The notes beneath the pieces are model-generated. The model was not told where the DNA came from and ran no database searches. It saw only the letters and a program-made list of their open reading frames with translations. This document shows, one piece after another, positions 1-8,634 of a stretch of DNA of 64,000 bases (positions within the stretch are counted from its first letter, which is position 1; every line of letters starts with the position of its first letter). Made by a program: the position numbers and the translations under genes. The DNA is taken from contig CACWLI010000007.1 in NCBI GenBank assembly GCA_902761685.1, forward strand, positions 1 through 64,000, written 5' to 3'. The DNA is from an uncultured Erysipelotrichaceae bacterium (lineage in GTDB: Bacteria; Bacillota_I; Bacilli_A; RF39; UBA660).

Positions 1-20
1 AAAAAGAGAAAAACTTACAC

Positions 21-50
21 AAAAAGAGAAAAATAACTTTTCTCTTTTTA
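21..50. terminator. bidirectional hairpin terminator
   Basis: A perfect inverted repeat (AAAAAGAGAAAA / TTTTCTCTTTTT) with a short loop, A-rich on one side and T-rich on the other. It can stop transcription from either side. The AAAAAGAGAAAA arm also occurs as a direct repeat at positions 1-13. Confidence 0.55.
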
Positions 51-69
51 ATTACTGTCTTTTTTATGA

Positions 70-94
70 TGTCTACCATTTGGGGTTCACATCA
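70..94. repeat. solo IS3-like terminal inverted repeat (remnant)
   Basis: The 25-bp segment begins TGTCTACC and ends GGGGTTCACATCA. From memory this resembles the terminal inverted repeats of many IS3-family elements, which begin with TG and end with CA. No transposase and no partner repeat lie nearby, so it is at most a leftover end. The resemblance is recalled, not computed. Confidence 0.35.
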
Positions 95-109
95 AAATAG
101 AAGTCTTTT

Positions 110-1039
110 TTATTTTAATTCATCATACAATTCTTTATTATAATTATGTTCTTCTTTATCTTTTTCAAATAATTCATTTGTACTTATCATATAGAAGTTT
201 CTATTATTGTTTTTATTTATCTCATCATCATCCCATGTTACGTCTATATGTCTCCATTTATTATCAAAGAATACTACATTCCATATATGTTCTTCACTAT
301 TAACTTTAAAGTTTGGAATATTCATTCTGTCTAAAAATAGGGCAAATGCATCAGTGTAACCACTACATACAGCTTTATTATTAAGTAAGGCACCATTTGC
401 TTTAGCTGAAAGAGGGGACTCTTCATCAGTTTTATATTTTTCATCATATGTTGTGTTATTAATAATATAATCATGTACTTTTTTAATATCTTCATTTGTT
501 ATAAAAGAAGTATCTATTTTTAAATCTTTTAAAACAACATCAATCTTATCATTAATTCTATCTATTTCATCTTTTGTATAAACTCTATCAACTGATATAG
601 TTATTTCATCATCTAATACTTGAGTATTAAATGAATTATATGAATTAAATGGATTAACATAATTATTTATTAGTGTTATATATGCATCATCTTTTGCATC
701 AGATGATGCGATTTCTTTTAAATCATCTAAACAATTATCATAATCTATATCACAATAGAATGTAAAAGAATCCCATCCATGATTTAATACTGTATAATAT
801 ACTTTTTTAATATCTTCTATACTTTTAACTTCAAAGTTATCAGTTTCACTTACTGTTAAATAATTATATTCTCTGTGATTTTTTGTATCTGTTGGAATAA
901 TTACTTCTTTTCTAGTAATTCTTTTATATGTTTTATTTAAAAATGTTACTACAGTTTCATAATTAGTACAAACATAATATAAACCAAATAGTGCTATTAT
1001 AAATACTAATATACTAAGTAAAATTCTAGTCCTTCTCAT
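110..1039 (-). CDS. membrane-anchored transglutaminase-like protein
   Basis: The N-terminus has a basic start followed by one hydrophobic segment (about residues 5-23), so the protein is probably anchored outside the membrane. The C-terminal third carries the papain-like triad of transglutaminase-core domains: Cys in AVCSGY, His in EEHIWNVV and Asp in HIDVTWDD. These domains act as proteases or peptide hydrolases in bacteria; the substrate here is unknown. I start the gene at the ATG preceded by GGTGAT, four codons inside the longest reading frame, because the upstream ATG overlaps that ribosome site. A -10 TATAAT sits just 7 nt upstream of the GGTGAT, so the leader would be very short. Confidence 0.72.
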   Translation of the reverse strand: MRRTRILLSILVFIIALFGLYYVCTNYETVVTFLNKTYKRITRKEVIIPTDTKNHREYNYLTVSETDNFEVKSIEDIKKVYYTVLNHGWDSFTFYCDIDYDNCLDDLKEIASSDAKDDAYITLINNYVNPFNSYNSFNTQVLDDEITISVDRVYTKDEIDRINDKIDVVLKDLKIDTSFITNEDIKKVHDYIINNTTYDEKYKTDEESPLSAKANGALLNNKAVCSGYTDAFALFLDRMNIPNFKVNSEEHIWNVVFFDNKWRHIDVTWDDDEINKNNNRNFYMISTNELFEKDKEEHNYNKELYDELK

Positions 1040-1089
1040 AAATATCACCATTTTTATTATACAAAAAAAGTAGATCTAAATCTACTAAT

Positions 1090-1341
1090 TTACTTTTGGT
1101 TTACTACTTTATTTAATCTTGTCTTATATCTATCTCTAGTATTTGCTTTAATAACACCTTTTGATGCAGCATTATCTATTCTTTTAATAGCTGTATTTAA
1201 TAGTGTTTGAGCTTCTTCTTTAGTAGCTGCTTTTTCAACTTTCTTAATAGCAGTCTTCATACTAGCTTTAACATCATTATTAAGTACTGTTTCTTTTTTA
1301 GTAATAATTACTCTTTTTTTAGCACTTTTAATATTAGGCAT
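1090..1341 (-). CDS. rpsT: 30S ribosomal protein S20
   Basis: An 83-residue, very basic protein beginning MPNIKSAKKR, with the typical S20 pattern of Lys/Ala-rich helices and a conserved C-terminal helix containing KANTRDRYKTRLNK. It binds 16S rRNA and helps early assembly of the small subunit. A strong ribosome site (GGGAGGTGG) precedes the ATG. It is divergent from spoIIP, as in Bacillus, where rpsT lies beside gpr-spoIIP; gpr is absent here. A TATAAT-like -10 lies at 1383-1388 on the minus strand. Confidence 0.97.
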   Translation of the reverse strand: MPNIKSAKKRVIITKKETVLNNDVKASMKTAIKKVEKAATKEEAQTLLNTAIKRIDNAASKGVIKANTRDRYKTRLNKVVNQK

Positions 1342-1467
1342 GATTCCACCTCCCTTAAGACTTCTTTAATAATAACAAATAAATTATAAAAAATCAATTA
1401 ATTTTAAGTCTTTTTCGACAAATTTTTAATCGTTATAGTTATATATTTTATATATGGAGAAGAAAAT

Positions 1468-2340
1468 ATGAATAGATTTAGAATTAAAAATGAATTAATT
1501 AGAAAAATATTATTTGTATTATTTTTAATACTATTTTTGTATTTATATATTTCACTAATACTAAATACAGATACAAGTTTTAGTATAATTAATGAAATTA
1601 ATAGTAAGTATATAAAAAAAGATACAAGTATTAAAAGTGAATTATATAGTTCATTAAATAGAACAATTACTAATGAAAATAGTGTTGATAATATAGTTGT
1701 TAATGTGAGTAGTGAAGAAAAAGAAGAAGTGAAATCAAAACCACTAGTTTATATTTATAATACACATGATACTGAAAAATACTCTCTACCATTTGTAAGT
1801 GATTATTCTGTTACTCCTGATGTTAGACTAGCTTCTTTTATATTAAAAGATTATTTAAATGATTATAAGATTGAATCCTTTGTTCAAACTAAAAGTATTA
1901 ATGATTATTTAAAAAAACATAATTTAGATTACAAAGGAGCTTATGAAGCAAGTAGGGTATATATGGAAGAAGAGTTAAATAAAAATGATTATAAAATATT
2001 AATTGATTTACATAGAGATTCTGTTTCATATAAAAAAACTCTATATGAGCGTGATAATAAAAAGTATGCTCGTATTATGTTTGTTCTTACTACTAAGCAT
2101 AAAAATTATCGTGAAAATGAAAAATTTGCGGAAAAGTTAAATGACAAATTCAATAAATATTATAGTGGTCTTAGTCGTGGAATAATGAAAAGAAAAGATG
2201 TAATTTTTAATCAAGATAAAAGTCCATATGCAATACTTATTGAACTTGGAGGAATTGATAATTCATTAGAAGAAATAAATAATACACTTGAAGTTTTAGC
2301 ATATATTTTAAATGAATTTATAATTGAGGAAAAATTATGA
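1468..2340 (+). CDS. spoIIP: stage II sporulation protein P
   Basis: 290 residues with an N-terminal membrane anchor (about residues 13-32) and an extracytoplasmic amidase domain from about residue 90. Recognisable blocks are YIYNTHDTEKYS, LIDLHRDS and the ILIELGGIDNS segment near the end; the His and Glu residues are the expected zinc ligands and catalytic residues of the SpoIIP N-acetylmuramoyl-L-alanine amidase. SpoIIP works with SpoIID and SpoIIM to remodel septal peptidoglycan during engulfment. The gene overlaps the next by 4 nt (ATGA), so the two are translationally coupled. The ribosome site is GGAGAAG. spoIIM is also present in this window, which supports a real engulfment function. 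Confidence 0.93.
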   Translation: MNRFRIKNELIRKILFVLFLILFLYLYISLILNTDTSFSIINEINSKYIKKDTSIKSELYSSLNRTITNENSVDNIVVNVSSEEKEEVKSKPLVYIYNTHDTEKYSLPFVSDYSVTPDVRLASFILKDYLNDYKIESFVQTKSINDYLKKHNLDYKGAYEASRVYMEEELNKNDYKILIDLHRDSVSYKKTLYERDNKKYARIMFVLTTKHKNYRENEKFAEKLNDKFNKYYSGLSRGIMKRKDVIFNQDKSPYAILIELGGIDNSLEEINNTLEVLAYILNEFIIEEKL

Positions 2341-2675
2341 TAGAAGAAAAAAAAGAAAAAATAAATCCTGTTGTTAAATTATTGTTATTTTTATTTATTG
2401 CTTTTTTAATAATGTATTTATCAAAAGAAACAGGCTACTATGAATATAAAACATATACTAAAACTAGATTAACAGAAGAAGCTATTAAAAGATTTGAAAG
2501 TGATGTTAATGAAGGAAAAAATGTTAGTATAAATGATTATCTAGTAGATGAATATATTGATTATTCAAATATATTTACTAAAACAGGTTCAACAATTAAT
2601 AAAACAATAGAATTAGTTATGAATGATGGTATAAAAAAAACACTTAAAATATTAAGTGAATTATTCTATGAATAG
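2337..2675 (+). CDS. YqxA-like small membrane protein downstream of spoIIP
   Basis: 112 residues: a charged start, one hydrophobic segment (about residues 11-28) and an acidic/basic tail with a conserved-looking TGSTINKTIEL stretch. In Bacillus the gene after spoIIP is yqxA (DUF3679), a small single-pass membrane protein; size, topology and position match, so I call it YqxA-like by synteny. Function is unknown but probably linked to sporulation. It overlaps spoIIP by 4 nt and its 3' end overlaps the convergent YigZ-like gene by 15 nt. Confidence 0.6.
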   Translation: MIEEKKEKINPVVKLLLFLFIAFLIMYLSKETGYYEYKTYTKTRLTEEAIKRFESDVNEGKNVSINDYLVDEYIDYSNIFTKTGSTINKTIELVMNDGIKKTLKILSELFYE

Positions 2676-3008
2676 CATTGAAGAAGTTTTTGTATATGCT
2701 CTTGTAAGTGGGCCACTACCAAGAAGTATACCTCCAAAATAACGAACAACAACTATTAAAGTATTATCTAAATTTTTCATATGTATTAAATCTAATAATC
2801 CTCTAGTTGTGCCCATTGGTTCTTTATCACTATAGTTTTTTTCCTGTGAGTTAATTCTATAAGCATAAACAATATGCCTTGCTTTTTTATGTTCTTTTTC
2901 TAGTTCGCTAATTATTTGATAAACTTCCATTACAGAATCTACTTCATAAAGTAAACCAATAAATTTTGATTTTTTAATTTCAAAAAAACTTTCATTAATC
3001 TTTTTCAT
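2661..3008 (-). CDS. short YigZ/IMPACT-family protein
   Basis: 115 residues matching the N-terminal domain of the YigZ/UPF0029 (IMPACT) family: KKSKFIG near the start, KKARHIVYAYRI and the signature RYFGGILLGSGPLTRAY. Full YigZ proteins are about 200 residues, with a second ferredoxin-like domain that is missing here. IMPACT-type proteins are linked to translation control, but the bacterial role is unclear. No ribosome site precedes the ATG; a TAAAAT-like -10 ends about 6 nt upstream, so the message may be leaderless. Confidence 0.85.
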   Translation of the reverse strand: MKKINESFFEIKKSKFIGLLYEVDSVMEVYQIISELEKEHKKARHIVYAYRINSQEKNYSDKEPMGTTRGLLDLIHMKNLDNTLIVVVRYFGGILLGSGPLTRAYTKTSSMLFIE

Positions 3009-3034
3009 ATAATTATTTTATAATAATTTAATCT

Positions 3035-3074
3035 AAAAAAAAAGAGTAATATTATTTATCAAATAATACTACTC
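3035..3074 (-). terminator. terminator overlapping the DUF3267 gene end
   Basis: On the minus strand a 14-bp stem (GAGTAGTATTATTT pairing with AAATAATATTACTC, one G-T pair) is followed by a run of nine T. The hairpin includes the stop codon of the gene. Confidence 0.85.
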
Positions 3075-3681
3075 CAACTTCTGTTGGGTGATCTAAATAT
3101 AATTGATTTTTTTTATTTGATTTATTCTTTAATATTAATGCGATAATCATCATGTCTCCACCTGCACAGAATAATTGAAATAAACCACTATATAAAATAA
3201 TTTGTTTACCTAAAATAATAGATATAATACAAATAAGTACTCCAAGAGTTAATCCTGGCATAGAAATTCCAAGTAAATATTGATATTTTTTTACTGGTAC
3301 TTTACATGAACAATATGGAGTAAGTGTTTTAACTATAAAACCAAATCTAATATCTTTTAAGTGATTTTTAGTAAATAATGAAAAAGTTATTCCATGAATT
3401 GATTCATGTATAATAGTAGCAATAAACATATTAATTATTAAAAATACTATCATGGTAATTTCTTCAAACTCAAATCTATTAAATAAGCAATATAGAATAA
3501 CAAGTATTATAGCAATTGGTATAGGTAAAAGTATTCCGTAAATATTAGCTTTTACTACATTAATAGTTAAGTCATGTTCAGTGTAACCTTTTTTTATTAA
3601 TTTATCTTTTGTTTTATTAAATAATTCTAAACTATCTTTTTCTTTTTTTGATAATTCTTTAATATTTCTTTTGTCATTCAT
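3052..3681 (-). CDS. DUF3267 putative zinc metallopeptidase
   Basis: About 209 residues with four hydrophobic segments. An HESIHG motif (HExxH) in the second segment and a late DHPTEVG motif are typical of the DUF3267 (PF11667) putative membrane zincins. Such proteins are thought to cut substrates in or near the membrane; no substrate is known. I take the ATG after GGTGAT as the start, four codons inside the longest frame. The gene stands alone with its own terminator. Confidence 0.8.
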   Translation of the reverse strand: MNDKRNIKELSKKEKDSLELFNKTKDKLIKKGYTEHDLTINVVKANIYGILLPIPIAIILVILYCLFNRFEFEEITMIVFLIINMFIATIIHESIHGITFSLFTKNHLKDIRFGFIVKTLTPYCSCKVPVKKYQYLLGISMPGLTLGVLICIISIILGKQIILYSGLFQLFCAGGDMMIIALILKNKSNKKNQLYLDHPTEVGVVLFDK

Positions 3682-3763
3682 TTTTATCACCATATATATT
3701 TTATCAAATTTTTATAATATTTTATTTTATACAAATGTTTAATATGTAAAATGGTGTAAAATA

Positions 3764-3772
3764 TGATATAAT
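3764..3772 (+). promoter_or_regulatory. extended -10 promoter of uvrC
   Basis: TGATATAAT gives an extended -10 box (TGn before TATAAT) 27 nt upstream of the uvrC start. No good -35 box is visible at 16-18 bp. Confidence 0.6.
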
Positions 3773-3799
3773 ACATCTAGTTAAAGGAGGGGATGAGTA

Positions 3800-5575
3800 A
3801 TGTTTAAGAAGGAACTTCAAGAAGTACCAAGAAAACCAGGATGCTATCAAATGTATAATTCTAGTGGTGTAGTTATATATGTTGGTAAAGCTAAAATACT
3901 TCAAAATAGACTTAGAAGTTATTTTACTGGAAGAGTAACTGGTAAAACTAAAAAAATGGTTAGTGAAGTAGATCATTTTGAATATATAGTTACTGATACA
4001 GAAACAGAAGCTTTTGTTTTAGAACTTAATTTAATTAAAAAATATGATCCTAAATATAATATATTACTTAGAGATGATAAAAGTTATCCATATATTGAAT
4101 TTACTCATGAAAAATATCCTCGTTTAATAGTTAAAAGAGAAATAAATGCTAATAAAAAGAAGAGTTATTTATTTGGACCTTATCCAAATCAATATGCAGC
4201 TAGAAGACTTGTTAATTTACTAAATAGATTATATCCACTTAAAAAATGTGATACTATGCCTAAAAAAGTTTGCTTATATTATCATATAGGAGAATGTCTT
4301 GGATATTGTGAACATAAAGATATAGATATTACTCCAATTAAAAATGAAATATTATCTATATTAAATGGTAATGATAAATTATTAATAGATAAAATTAATG
4401 AAAAAATTAGAGTAAACTCAGAAGCTTTAAATTTTGAAGTATGTAAGTCTTTAGTAGAAGACTTAGAATATATTAAATTATTATTTCATAATCAACATGT
4501 TGAGATTAGTGATGCAAAAGATAGAGATATATTTAATTATTATTTTGAGAATTCCTATGTTTCTATAGTTTGTATGTTTATTCGTGGTGGTAAATTACTT
4601 GGTATAAATACTAAAATAATTCCTGTTATGACAGAACTTAAAGATACTATTGAATATTATATTGCATCTTTTTATAGAAGACATAATATAGTACCAAAAG
4701 AAGTAATAGTTCCAGATATTGTTGATACACAATTGTTTAAAGATGTACTTGATACAAAAGTAATTACTGTTCAAAGAGGGGATAAAAAGAAATTATTTGA
4801 TATGGCATATCAAAATGCTAAAACTCAATATGAAAAAGAAATTAAATTAATTTATAATAATGAAGAGTTAACTACTAATGCTAATGAAGAATTAAGAACT
4901 ATACTTGATTTACCTAAGTTACATATTATTGAATGTTTTGATAATTCAAATCTTTTTGGAACATTTACTGTTTCTGCTATGGTTAGTTTTGTTGATGGGT
5001 TACCATCAAGAAAAAACTATCGTAAATTTAAATTATCATTTGAAAAGAATGATGATGTTGCTGCTATGAAAGAGGTTATTTATAGACGTTATTTTAGAGT
5101 TTTAAAGGATGATTTAGAATGGCCTGACTTAATAATAGTAGATGGTGGTAATAATCAAATAAATGCATGTAAAAGCATATTAGAATCACTAAATATGAAG
5201 ATTAAAATTATTGGTGTTAAAAAAGATAATCATCATAGTCCAGAAGCTATAGTTGATGGAGATAATTATGAAATAATTAAAATTGATAAAAAATCTAATG
5301 TATTTAGATTACTATCTCGTATAGATGAAGAATCGCATAGATTTGTAATTAGCTATCATAGAGAAATAAGAAGTAAAGGTAGTATATCTAGTGTACTTGA
5401 TAATATCTCTGGTCTTGGTGAAAAGCGTAAAAAAGCGTTAATTAAAAAATATGGTAGTGTATCTAAAATGAGAGAAGCTAGTACTTCTGAATTGTCAGAA
5501 ATTATTCCAACTCATGTGGCAGAAGAATTACATGAATACTTGATAAATATGGATAAAATTGACAAAAATATGTAA
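3800..5575 (+). CDS. uvrC: UvrABC system protein C
   Basis: 591 residues, normal length for UvrC. The GIY-YIG nuclease domain (about residues 12-90) starts at KPGCYQMY and VIYVGKAK. A UVR-type region follows (about 195-235), then the RNase H-like endonuclease domain with IECFDNSN and DLIIVDGG (about 370-450), and a C-terminal tandem helix-hairpin-helix (DNISGLGEKRKKALIKKYG). UvrC makes both incisions around DNA lesions during nucleotide excision repair. The ribosome site AAGGAGGGGATGA is strong. The 3' end of the gene contains the -35 box of the next promoter. Confidence 0.97.
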   Translation: MFKKELQEVPRKPGCYQMYNSSGVVIYVGKAKILQNRLRSYFTGRVTGKTKKMVSEVDHFEYIVTDTETEAFVLELNLIKKYDPKYNILLRDDKSYPYIEFTHEKYPRLIVKREINANKKKSYLFGPYPNQYAARRLVNLLNRLYPLKKCDTMPKKVCLYYHIGECLGYCEHKDIDITPIKNEILSILNGNDKLLIDKINEKIRVNSEALNFEVCKSLVEDLEYIKLLFHNQHVEISDAKDRDIFNYYFENSYVSIVCMFIRGGKLLGINTKIIPVMTELKDTIEYYIASFYRRHNIVPKEVIVPDIVDTQLFKDVLDTKVITVQRGDKKKLFDMAYQNAKTQYEKEIKLIYNNEELTTNANEELRTILDLPKLHIIECFDNSNLFGTFTVSAMVSFVDGLPSRKNYRKFKLSFEKNDDVAAMKEVIYRRYFRVLKDDLEWPDLIIVDGGNNQINACKSILESLNMKIKIIGVKKDNHHSPEAIVDGDNYEIIKIDKKSNVFRLLSRIDEESHRFVISYHREIRSKGSISSVLDNISGLGEKRKKALIKKYGSVSKMREASTSELSEIIPTHVAEELHEYLINMDKIDKNM

Positions 5576-5587
5576 TTATGTTATAAT
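5559..5587 (+). promoter_or_regulatory. consensus sigma-A promoter inside the uvrC end
   Basis: TTGACA (5559-5564), a 17-bp spacer and TATAAT (5582-5587). The -35 box reads as a TTG codon in the frame of the downstream gene, which makes the longest frame look longer than the true gene. Confidence 0.88.
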
Positions 5588-5618
5588 ATACGGCGTATTT
5601 AAAGGGGGGGAATATTTT

Positions 5619-6221
5619 ATGATATTTTTAACTTGTTTAGGATTAACTTGTGTTTCTACACTTATAGTTAATATTAAAAATAATGCTGCAAATAATAAAA
5701 TAGAAAGATCTGGTTATACAATTATTAGTGATCCTAGAAGTTTTTCTGAAAAAGCTATTAGTTTTATTAAAGATTATACTTATTTATTAGTTCCAATTTT
5801 AAATATTTATAAAGCAGGTAAATTATTTTTAAAACCTGATGTTAAATATGCAAAAGAAAGACAAGCTTTACTTGAAGAAAGAGAAAGAATTGTTAAATCT
5901 AGTGAAGTAGTAAAAGAAGTACCAAAGAAAAAAGTAGCTAAAAAGATAGTACCAAAAATACTACAAGAAAAAACACCAGATGAGATGAGTTTAGAAGAAA
6001 AAAGAGATTATTATATTAAACTTGATAAAAAATTACATGAACAATTAGCACAATTAGATAGTCATGGATGTAGTGATCAAGAACATAATGCTGTTGTTGA
6101 TAAAATAATTGAAGTTCAAGGAAAATATAAAGTTGTTCAAAGACAAATTGAATTAAATTCTTTAAAGAGTATTAGAAGTGATTTGTTAGAACAAAATGAT
6201 GAAATGAAATTAGTTCTTTAA
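5619..6221 (+). CDS. membrane-anchored coiled-coil protein of unknown function
   Basis: I do not recognise this gene. The start is set at the ATG 8 nt after a GGGGGGG ribosome site; an upstream TTG in frame is the promoter -35 box. The 200-residue product has an N-terminal hydrophobic stretch (about 1-18), a second one (about 50-68, YLLVPILNIYKAGKLFL), then a charged, helix-rich tail likely to form a coiled coil. It resembles the product of the gene at 9623 in its first 75 residues: both have a start-hydrophobic segment, a GY, an FxEKA/FNDK block and a VP-rich second segment. It ends MKLVL; the TelA-like protein at 13272 ends IKLVL. Probably a lineage-specific envelope protein. Confidence 0.7.
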   Translation: MIFLTCLGLTCVSTLIVNIKNNAANNKIERSGYTIISDPRSFSEKAISFIKDYTYLLVPILNIYKAGKLFLKPDVKYAKERQALLEERERIVKSSEVVKEVPKKKVAKKIVPKILQEKTPDEMSLEEKRDYYIKLDKKLHEQLAQLDSHGCSDQEHNAVVDKIIEVQGKYKVVQRQIELNSLKSIRSDLLEQNDEMKLVL

Positions 6222-6245
6222 AAGCATGTAACACATGCTTTTTTA
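6220..6245 (+). terminator. intrinsic terminator
   Basis: AAAGCATGT / ACATGCTTT stem followed by a T run, directly after the stop codon. The T-run leads straight into the next promoter. Confidence 0.9.
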
Positions 6246-6274
6246 TTGTCTTTTATTTTTAAATATTGTAAAAT
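6246..6274 (+). promoter_or_regulatory. sigma-A promoter of the 6297 gene
   Basis: TTGTCT (6246-6251), a 17-bp spacer and TAAAAT (6269-6274), starting right at the end of the preceding terminator. Confidence 0.6.
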
Positions 6275-6296
6275 TAAATTATAAAGGAGATAAAAA

Positions 6297-7076
6297 ATGG
6301 AAGGTATTTTAGAAAAAGAAGCAAGAGAAGAAGCTCTTAAAAATATAAATTTAATATTAAATGGTATTAAACCAATTTTAGCACCTAATATATCTTTACC
6401 AAGATTAGCAAATGATATAAGGGAAGTATTACTATTTGAAGGATATAAAGATTATCATATTAATAAGGGATTATGTGATAAAGCTATTTATAGAATGTTA
6501 TATAATCAAGAATTAGGTGTTAAGTTTAATGATGAATATAAAGTTGCTTATGAAAAAATGTTAAATACAGTAGATAAAATTAATAAAGAAAATTTGCTTG
6601 AAGAAAAAGATACAACTAGTAAGTATTATCAATATCATAGTGATCCTAAAGTTAAAAGATATGTTGCTTTTGAAGTGCTTGCTAGAGCACTATCAAATGG
6701 TGTAACAATAGATGAAATAAAAAATGAAAGCTTATATGGATATACAAGTAATTGTATAAATGATGATAGAATTAGAGAAGAATCAATTTCTAAAAAAGAA
6801 CAAAGAAGAAGTGAAAGAGAGAAAATGAGTTATCATGCACCAGATAGTGAAACTGTTAAAAGAGCTATTATAGTAGGTGCTATAATATTTGGAATAATGG
6901 CTGTTAGTAAAGCAGATTATGAAATAAAACAACAAAAGAAAAGAGAAGAAAACAATAAGCCAAGTTATTCATCTAGTATTAAAAATATGAGAAGTGAACA
7001 TGATTTAGTTAATATTGGAGCTAATCAATATTATAATTATGAATCAAATGAAATTGTATTAGGTGGTGGTAAATAA
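6297..7076 (+). CDS. hypothetical protein with C-terminal membrane segment
   Basis: I do not recognise this 259-residue protein. The first 185 residues are charged and mostly helical. One hydrophobic segment follows (about residues 190-207, AIIVGAIIFGIMAVS), then a short polar tail ending in GGGK. This suggests a soluble cytoplasmic domain anchored near its C-terminus. The ribosome site AAGGAGAT is strong. Its stop codon shares one base with the start of the next gene (TAATG), so the two form an operon placed just upstream of dnaB-dnaI. Confidence 0.65.
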   Translation: MEGILEKEAREEALKNINLILNGIKPILAPNISLPRLANDIREVLLFEGYKDYHINKGLCDKAIYRMLYNQELGVKFNDEYKVAYEKMLNTVDKINKENLLEEKDTTSKYYQYHSDPKVKRYVAFEVLARALSNGVTIDEIKNESLYGYTSNCINDDRIREESISKKEQRRSEREKMSYHAPDSETVKRAIIVGAIIFGIMAVSKADYEIKQQKKREENNKPSYSSSIKNMRSEHDLVNIGANQYYNYESNEIVLGGGK

Positions 7077-7306
7077 TGAGAGAGAGTTATACGCTTGATG
7101 ATGGGAAACAATACCTAATAATGTTAGAAGATGAATGCAATAACAATAATTATTGTTTACTTAGTGAAGTTGAAAACTATAAACATATAGTTATTAGAAA
7201 AACATTAACTGAAAATGATAAAGAATATTTTGTTACAGTAAGTGATGAAGAATATGAAGAAGCAATCAGTTTATTTGGAGAAAAATTTAGGAACTTATTT
7301 GAATAA
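7076..7306 (+). CDS. small acidic protein, DUF1292-like
   Basis: 76 residues, acidic, with the pattern LDDGKQYLIMLEDE followed by NYCLLSEVENY and a closing EEYEEAISLF block. Layout and composition resemble the small DUF1292 (YrzB-like) proteins of Firmicutes, whose function is unknown; this is a resemblance, not a tested match. It is coupled to the upstream gene by a one-base stop/start overlap, and its stop codon lies inside a terminator hairpin. Confidence 0.55.
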   Translation: MRESYTLDDGKQYLIMLEDECNNNNYCLLSEVENYKHIVIRKTLTENDKEYFVTVSDEEYEEAISLFGEKFRNLFE

Positions 7307-7316
7307 GTTCTTTTTT
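7290..7316 (+). terminator. intrinsic terminator overlapping the stop codon
   Basis: GAACTTATT / AATAAGTTC stem with a 2-nt nominal loop, then TTTTTT. Confidence 0.9.
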
Positions 7317-7356
7317 ATTTTTAGAAATTATTATATAATTAAATTGGTGTGGTAAT

Positions 7357-8634
7357 ATGAAAAAAGTTTCCTTGTATCCAGCAGATTTATATCAAGTTAT
7401 AGATAAAAGTTTATTATCAGAAATGGATAAACTTGTTTTGAATATGCTTTATATGCCTATAATAGGAAATACTGCAGTTGTTTTATATTTAAAATTGCAA
7501 AGTGAAACAAGAAACTTATATGTTTCAGGAGAACTAACTCATCATCATTTAATGACTAGTATGGGTCTTACTTTAGATAATATTAAAGAATCAAGACTTA
7601 GATTAGAAGGAATTGGACTACTTAGAACTTATTATCATGAGGGGGATGTTAATTCATATGTATATGAATTATATAGTCCAGTATCAGCATCTGAATTTTT
7701 TAGTCATCCAATATTTAATGTAGTATTATATAACAATGTTGGTAAAGCTGAATATAATAGACTATTTGATTATTTTAAATTACCACATATTTCATTAAAA
7801 GATTATGAAGAGATAACTCTTCCTTTTGATTCCGTATACAAGAGTAGAAATTATACTTTACTTGAAGTAAATAATGATGATATTATTTCTAAAAATAAAT
7901 TATTATTAAAGTATGAATTAGATTATGATTTTGATTTAATGGTATCATCATTACCAAAAGAAATGTTTAATGAAAAATGTTTAAATAAAACAAATAAAGA
8001 ATTAATAATTAATTTAGCTTTTTTATATGAAATAGATCCAGTTAATATGGCTGATTTAGTAAGAGCATCACTAAATGAAAAAGGTAATATTGATAAAGAT
8101 GAATTAAGAAAGAATACAAGACGTTATTATCAATTTCAAAATGATAATAGACTTCCAAGTTTATTATTTAAAAGTCAACCAGAATATCTTAAGAGTGCTA
8201 GTGGAGATAACTCAAAAAGAGGAAGAATTATTAAAGTATTTGAAAGTCATTCACCTCTAGAATTTTTGACTGCTAAATATAAAGGTGTTAAACCAACTGA
8301 TAGAGATATAAGAATAATAGAAAATTTGGTAATGGATTTAAAACTAAATCCAGCAGTTGTTAATGTATTAATTGATTATATTTTAAAAACAAATAACAAT
8401 AAACTTGTTAAACAACATGTTGAAACTATCGCAGGTCAATGGAAGAGAAGTGGAATTGAAACTGCAGAAGAAGCAATGAATTTAGCTGAAAAAGAACATA
8501 AAAAAATGTATAAAAAAGAAACAAAACAAAAAGTTCAAGTATTACCTGCATGGTTTAATGAAAATATATCATCTGAAGATAATAGTGAAGAGGATATTGA
8601 ATTTAAGAATTTTATTGAGGAGTTAAGAAAATGA
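7357..8634 (+). CDS. dnaB: replication initiation and membrane attachment protein DnaB
   Basis: 425 residues with the layout of Gram-positive DnaB/DnaD-type primosomal proteins: an N-terminal winged-helix domain (KLVLNMLYMPIIGNTAVVLY, about 25-110) and a C-terminal DnaD-like helical domain (about 300-385, LIDYILKTNNNKLVKQHVETIAGQWKR in parts). It helps load the replicative helicase with DnaI and links the origin to the membrane. The stop codon overlaps the dnaI start by 4 nt, the standard dnaB-dnaI operon of Bacilli. The ribosome site is weak (GGTGTGG). Confidence 0.93.
   Translation: MKKVSLYPADLYQVIDKSLLSEMDKLVLNMLYMPIIGNTAVVLYLKLQSETRNLYVSGELTHHHLMTSMGLTLDNIKESRLRLEGIGLLRTYYHEGDVNSYVYELYSPVSASEFFSHPIFNVVLYNNVGKAEYNRLFDYFKLPHISLKDYEEITLPFDSVYKSRNYTLLEVNNDDIISKNKLLLKYELDYDFDLMVSSLPKEMFNEKCLNKTNKELIINLAFLYEIDPVNMADLVRASLNEKGNIDKDELRKNTRRYYQFQNDNRLPSLLFKSQPEYLKSASGDNSKRGRIIKVFESHSPLEFLTAKYKGVKPTDRDIRIIENLVMDLKLNPAVVNVLIDYILKTNNNKLVKQHVETIAGQWKRSGIETAEEAMNLAEKEHKKMYKKETKQKVQVLPAWFNENISSEDNSEEDIEFKNFIEELRK

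Noticed and set aside
5559..5618. Upstream 20-codon extension of the 5619 gene starting at TTG
   Set aside because: The TTG is the -35 box of the promoter, and the ATG at 5619 has a strong G-rich ribosome site.
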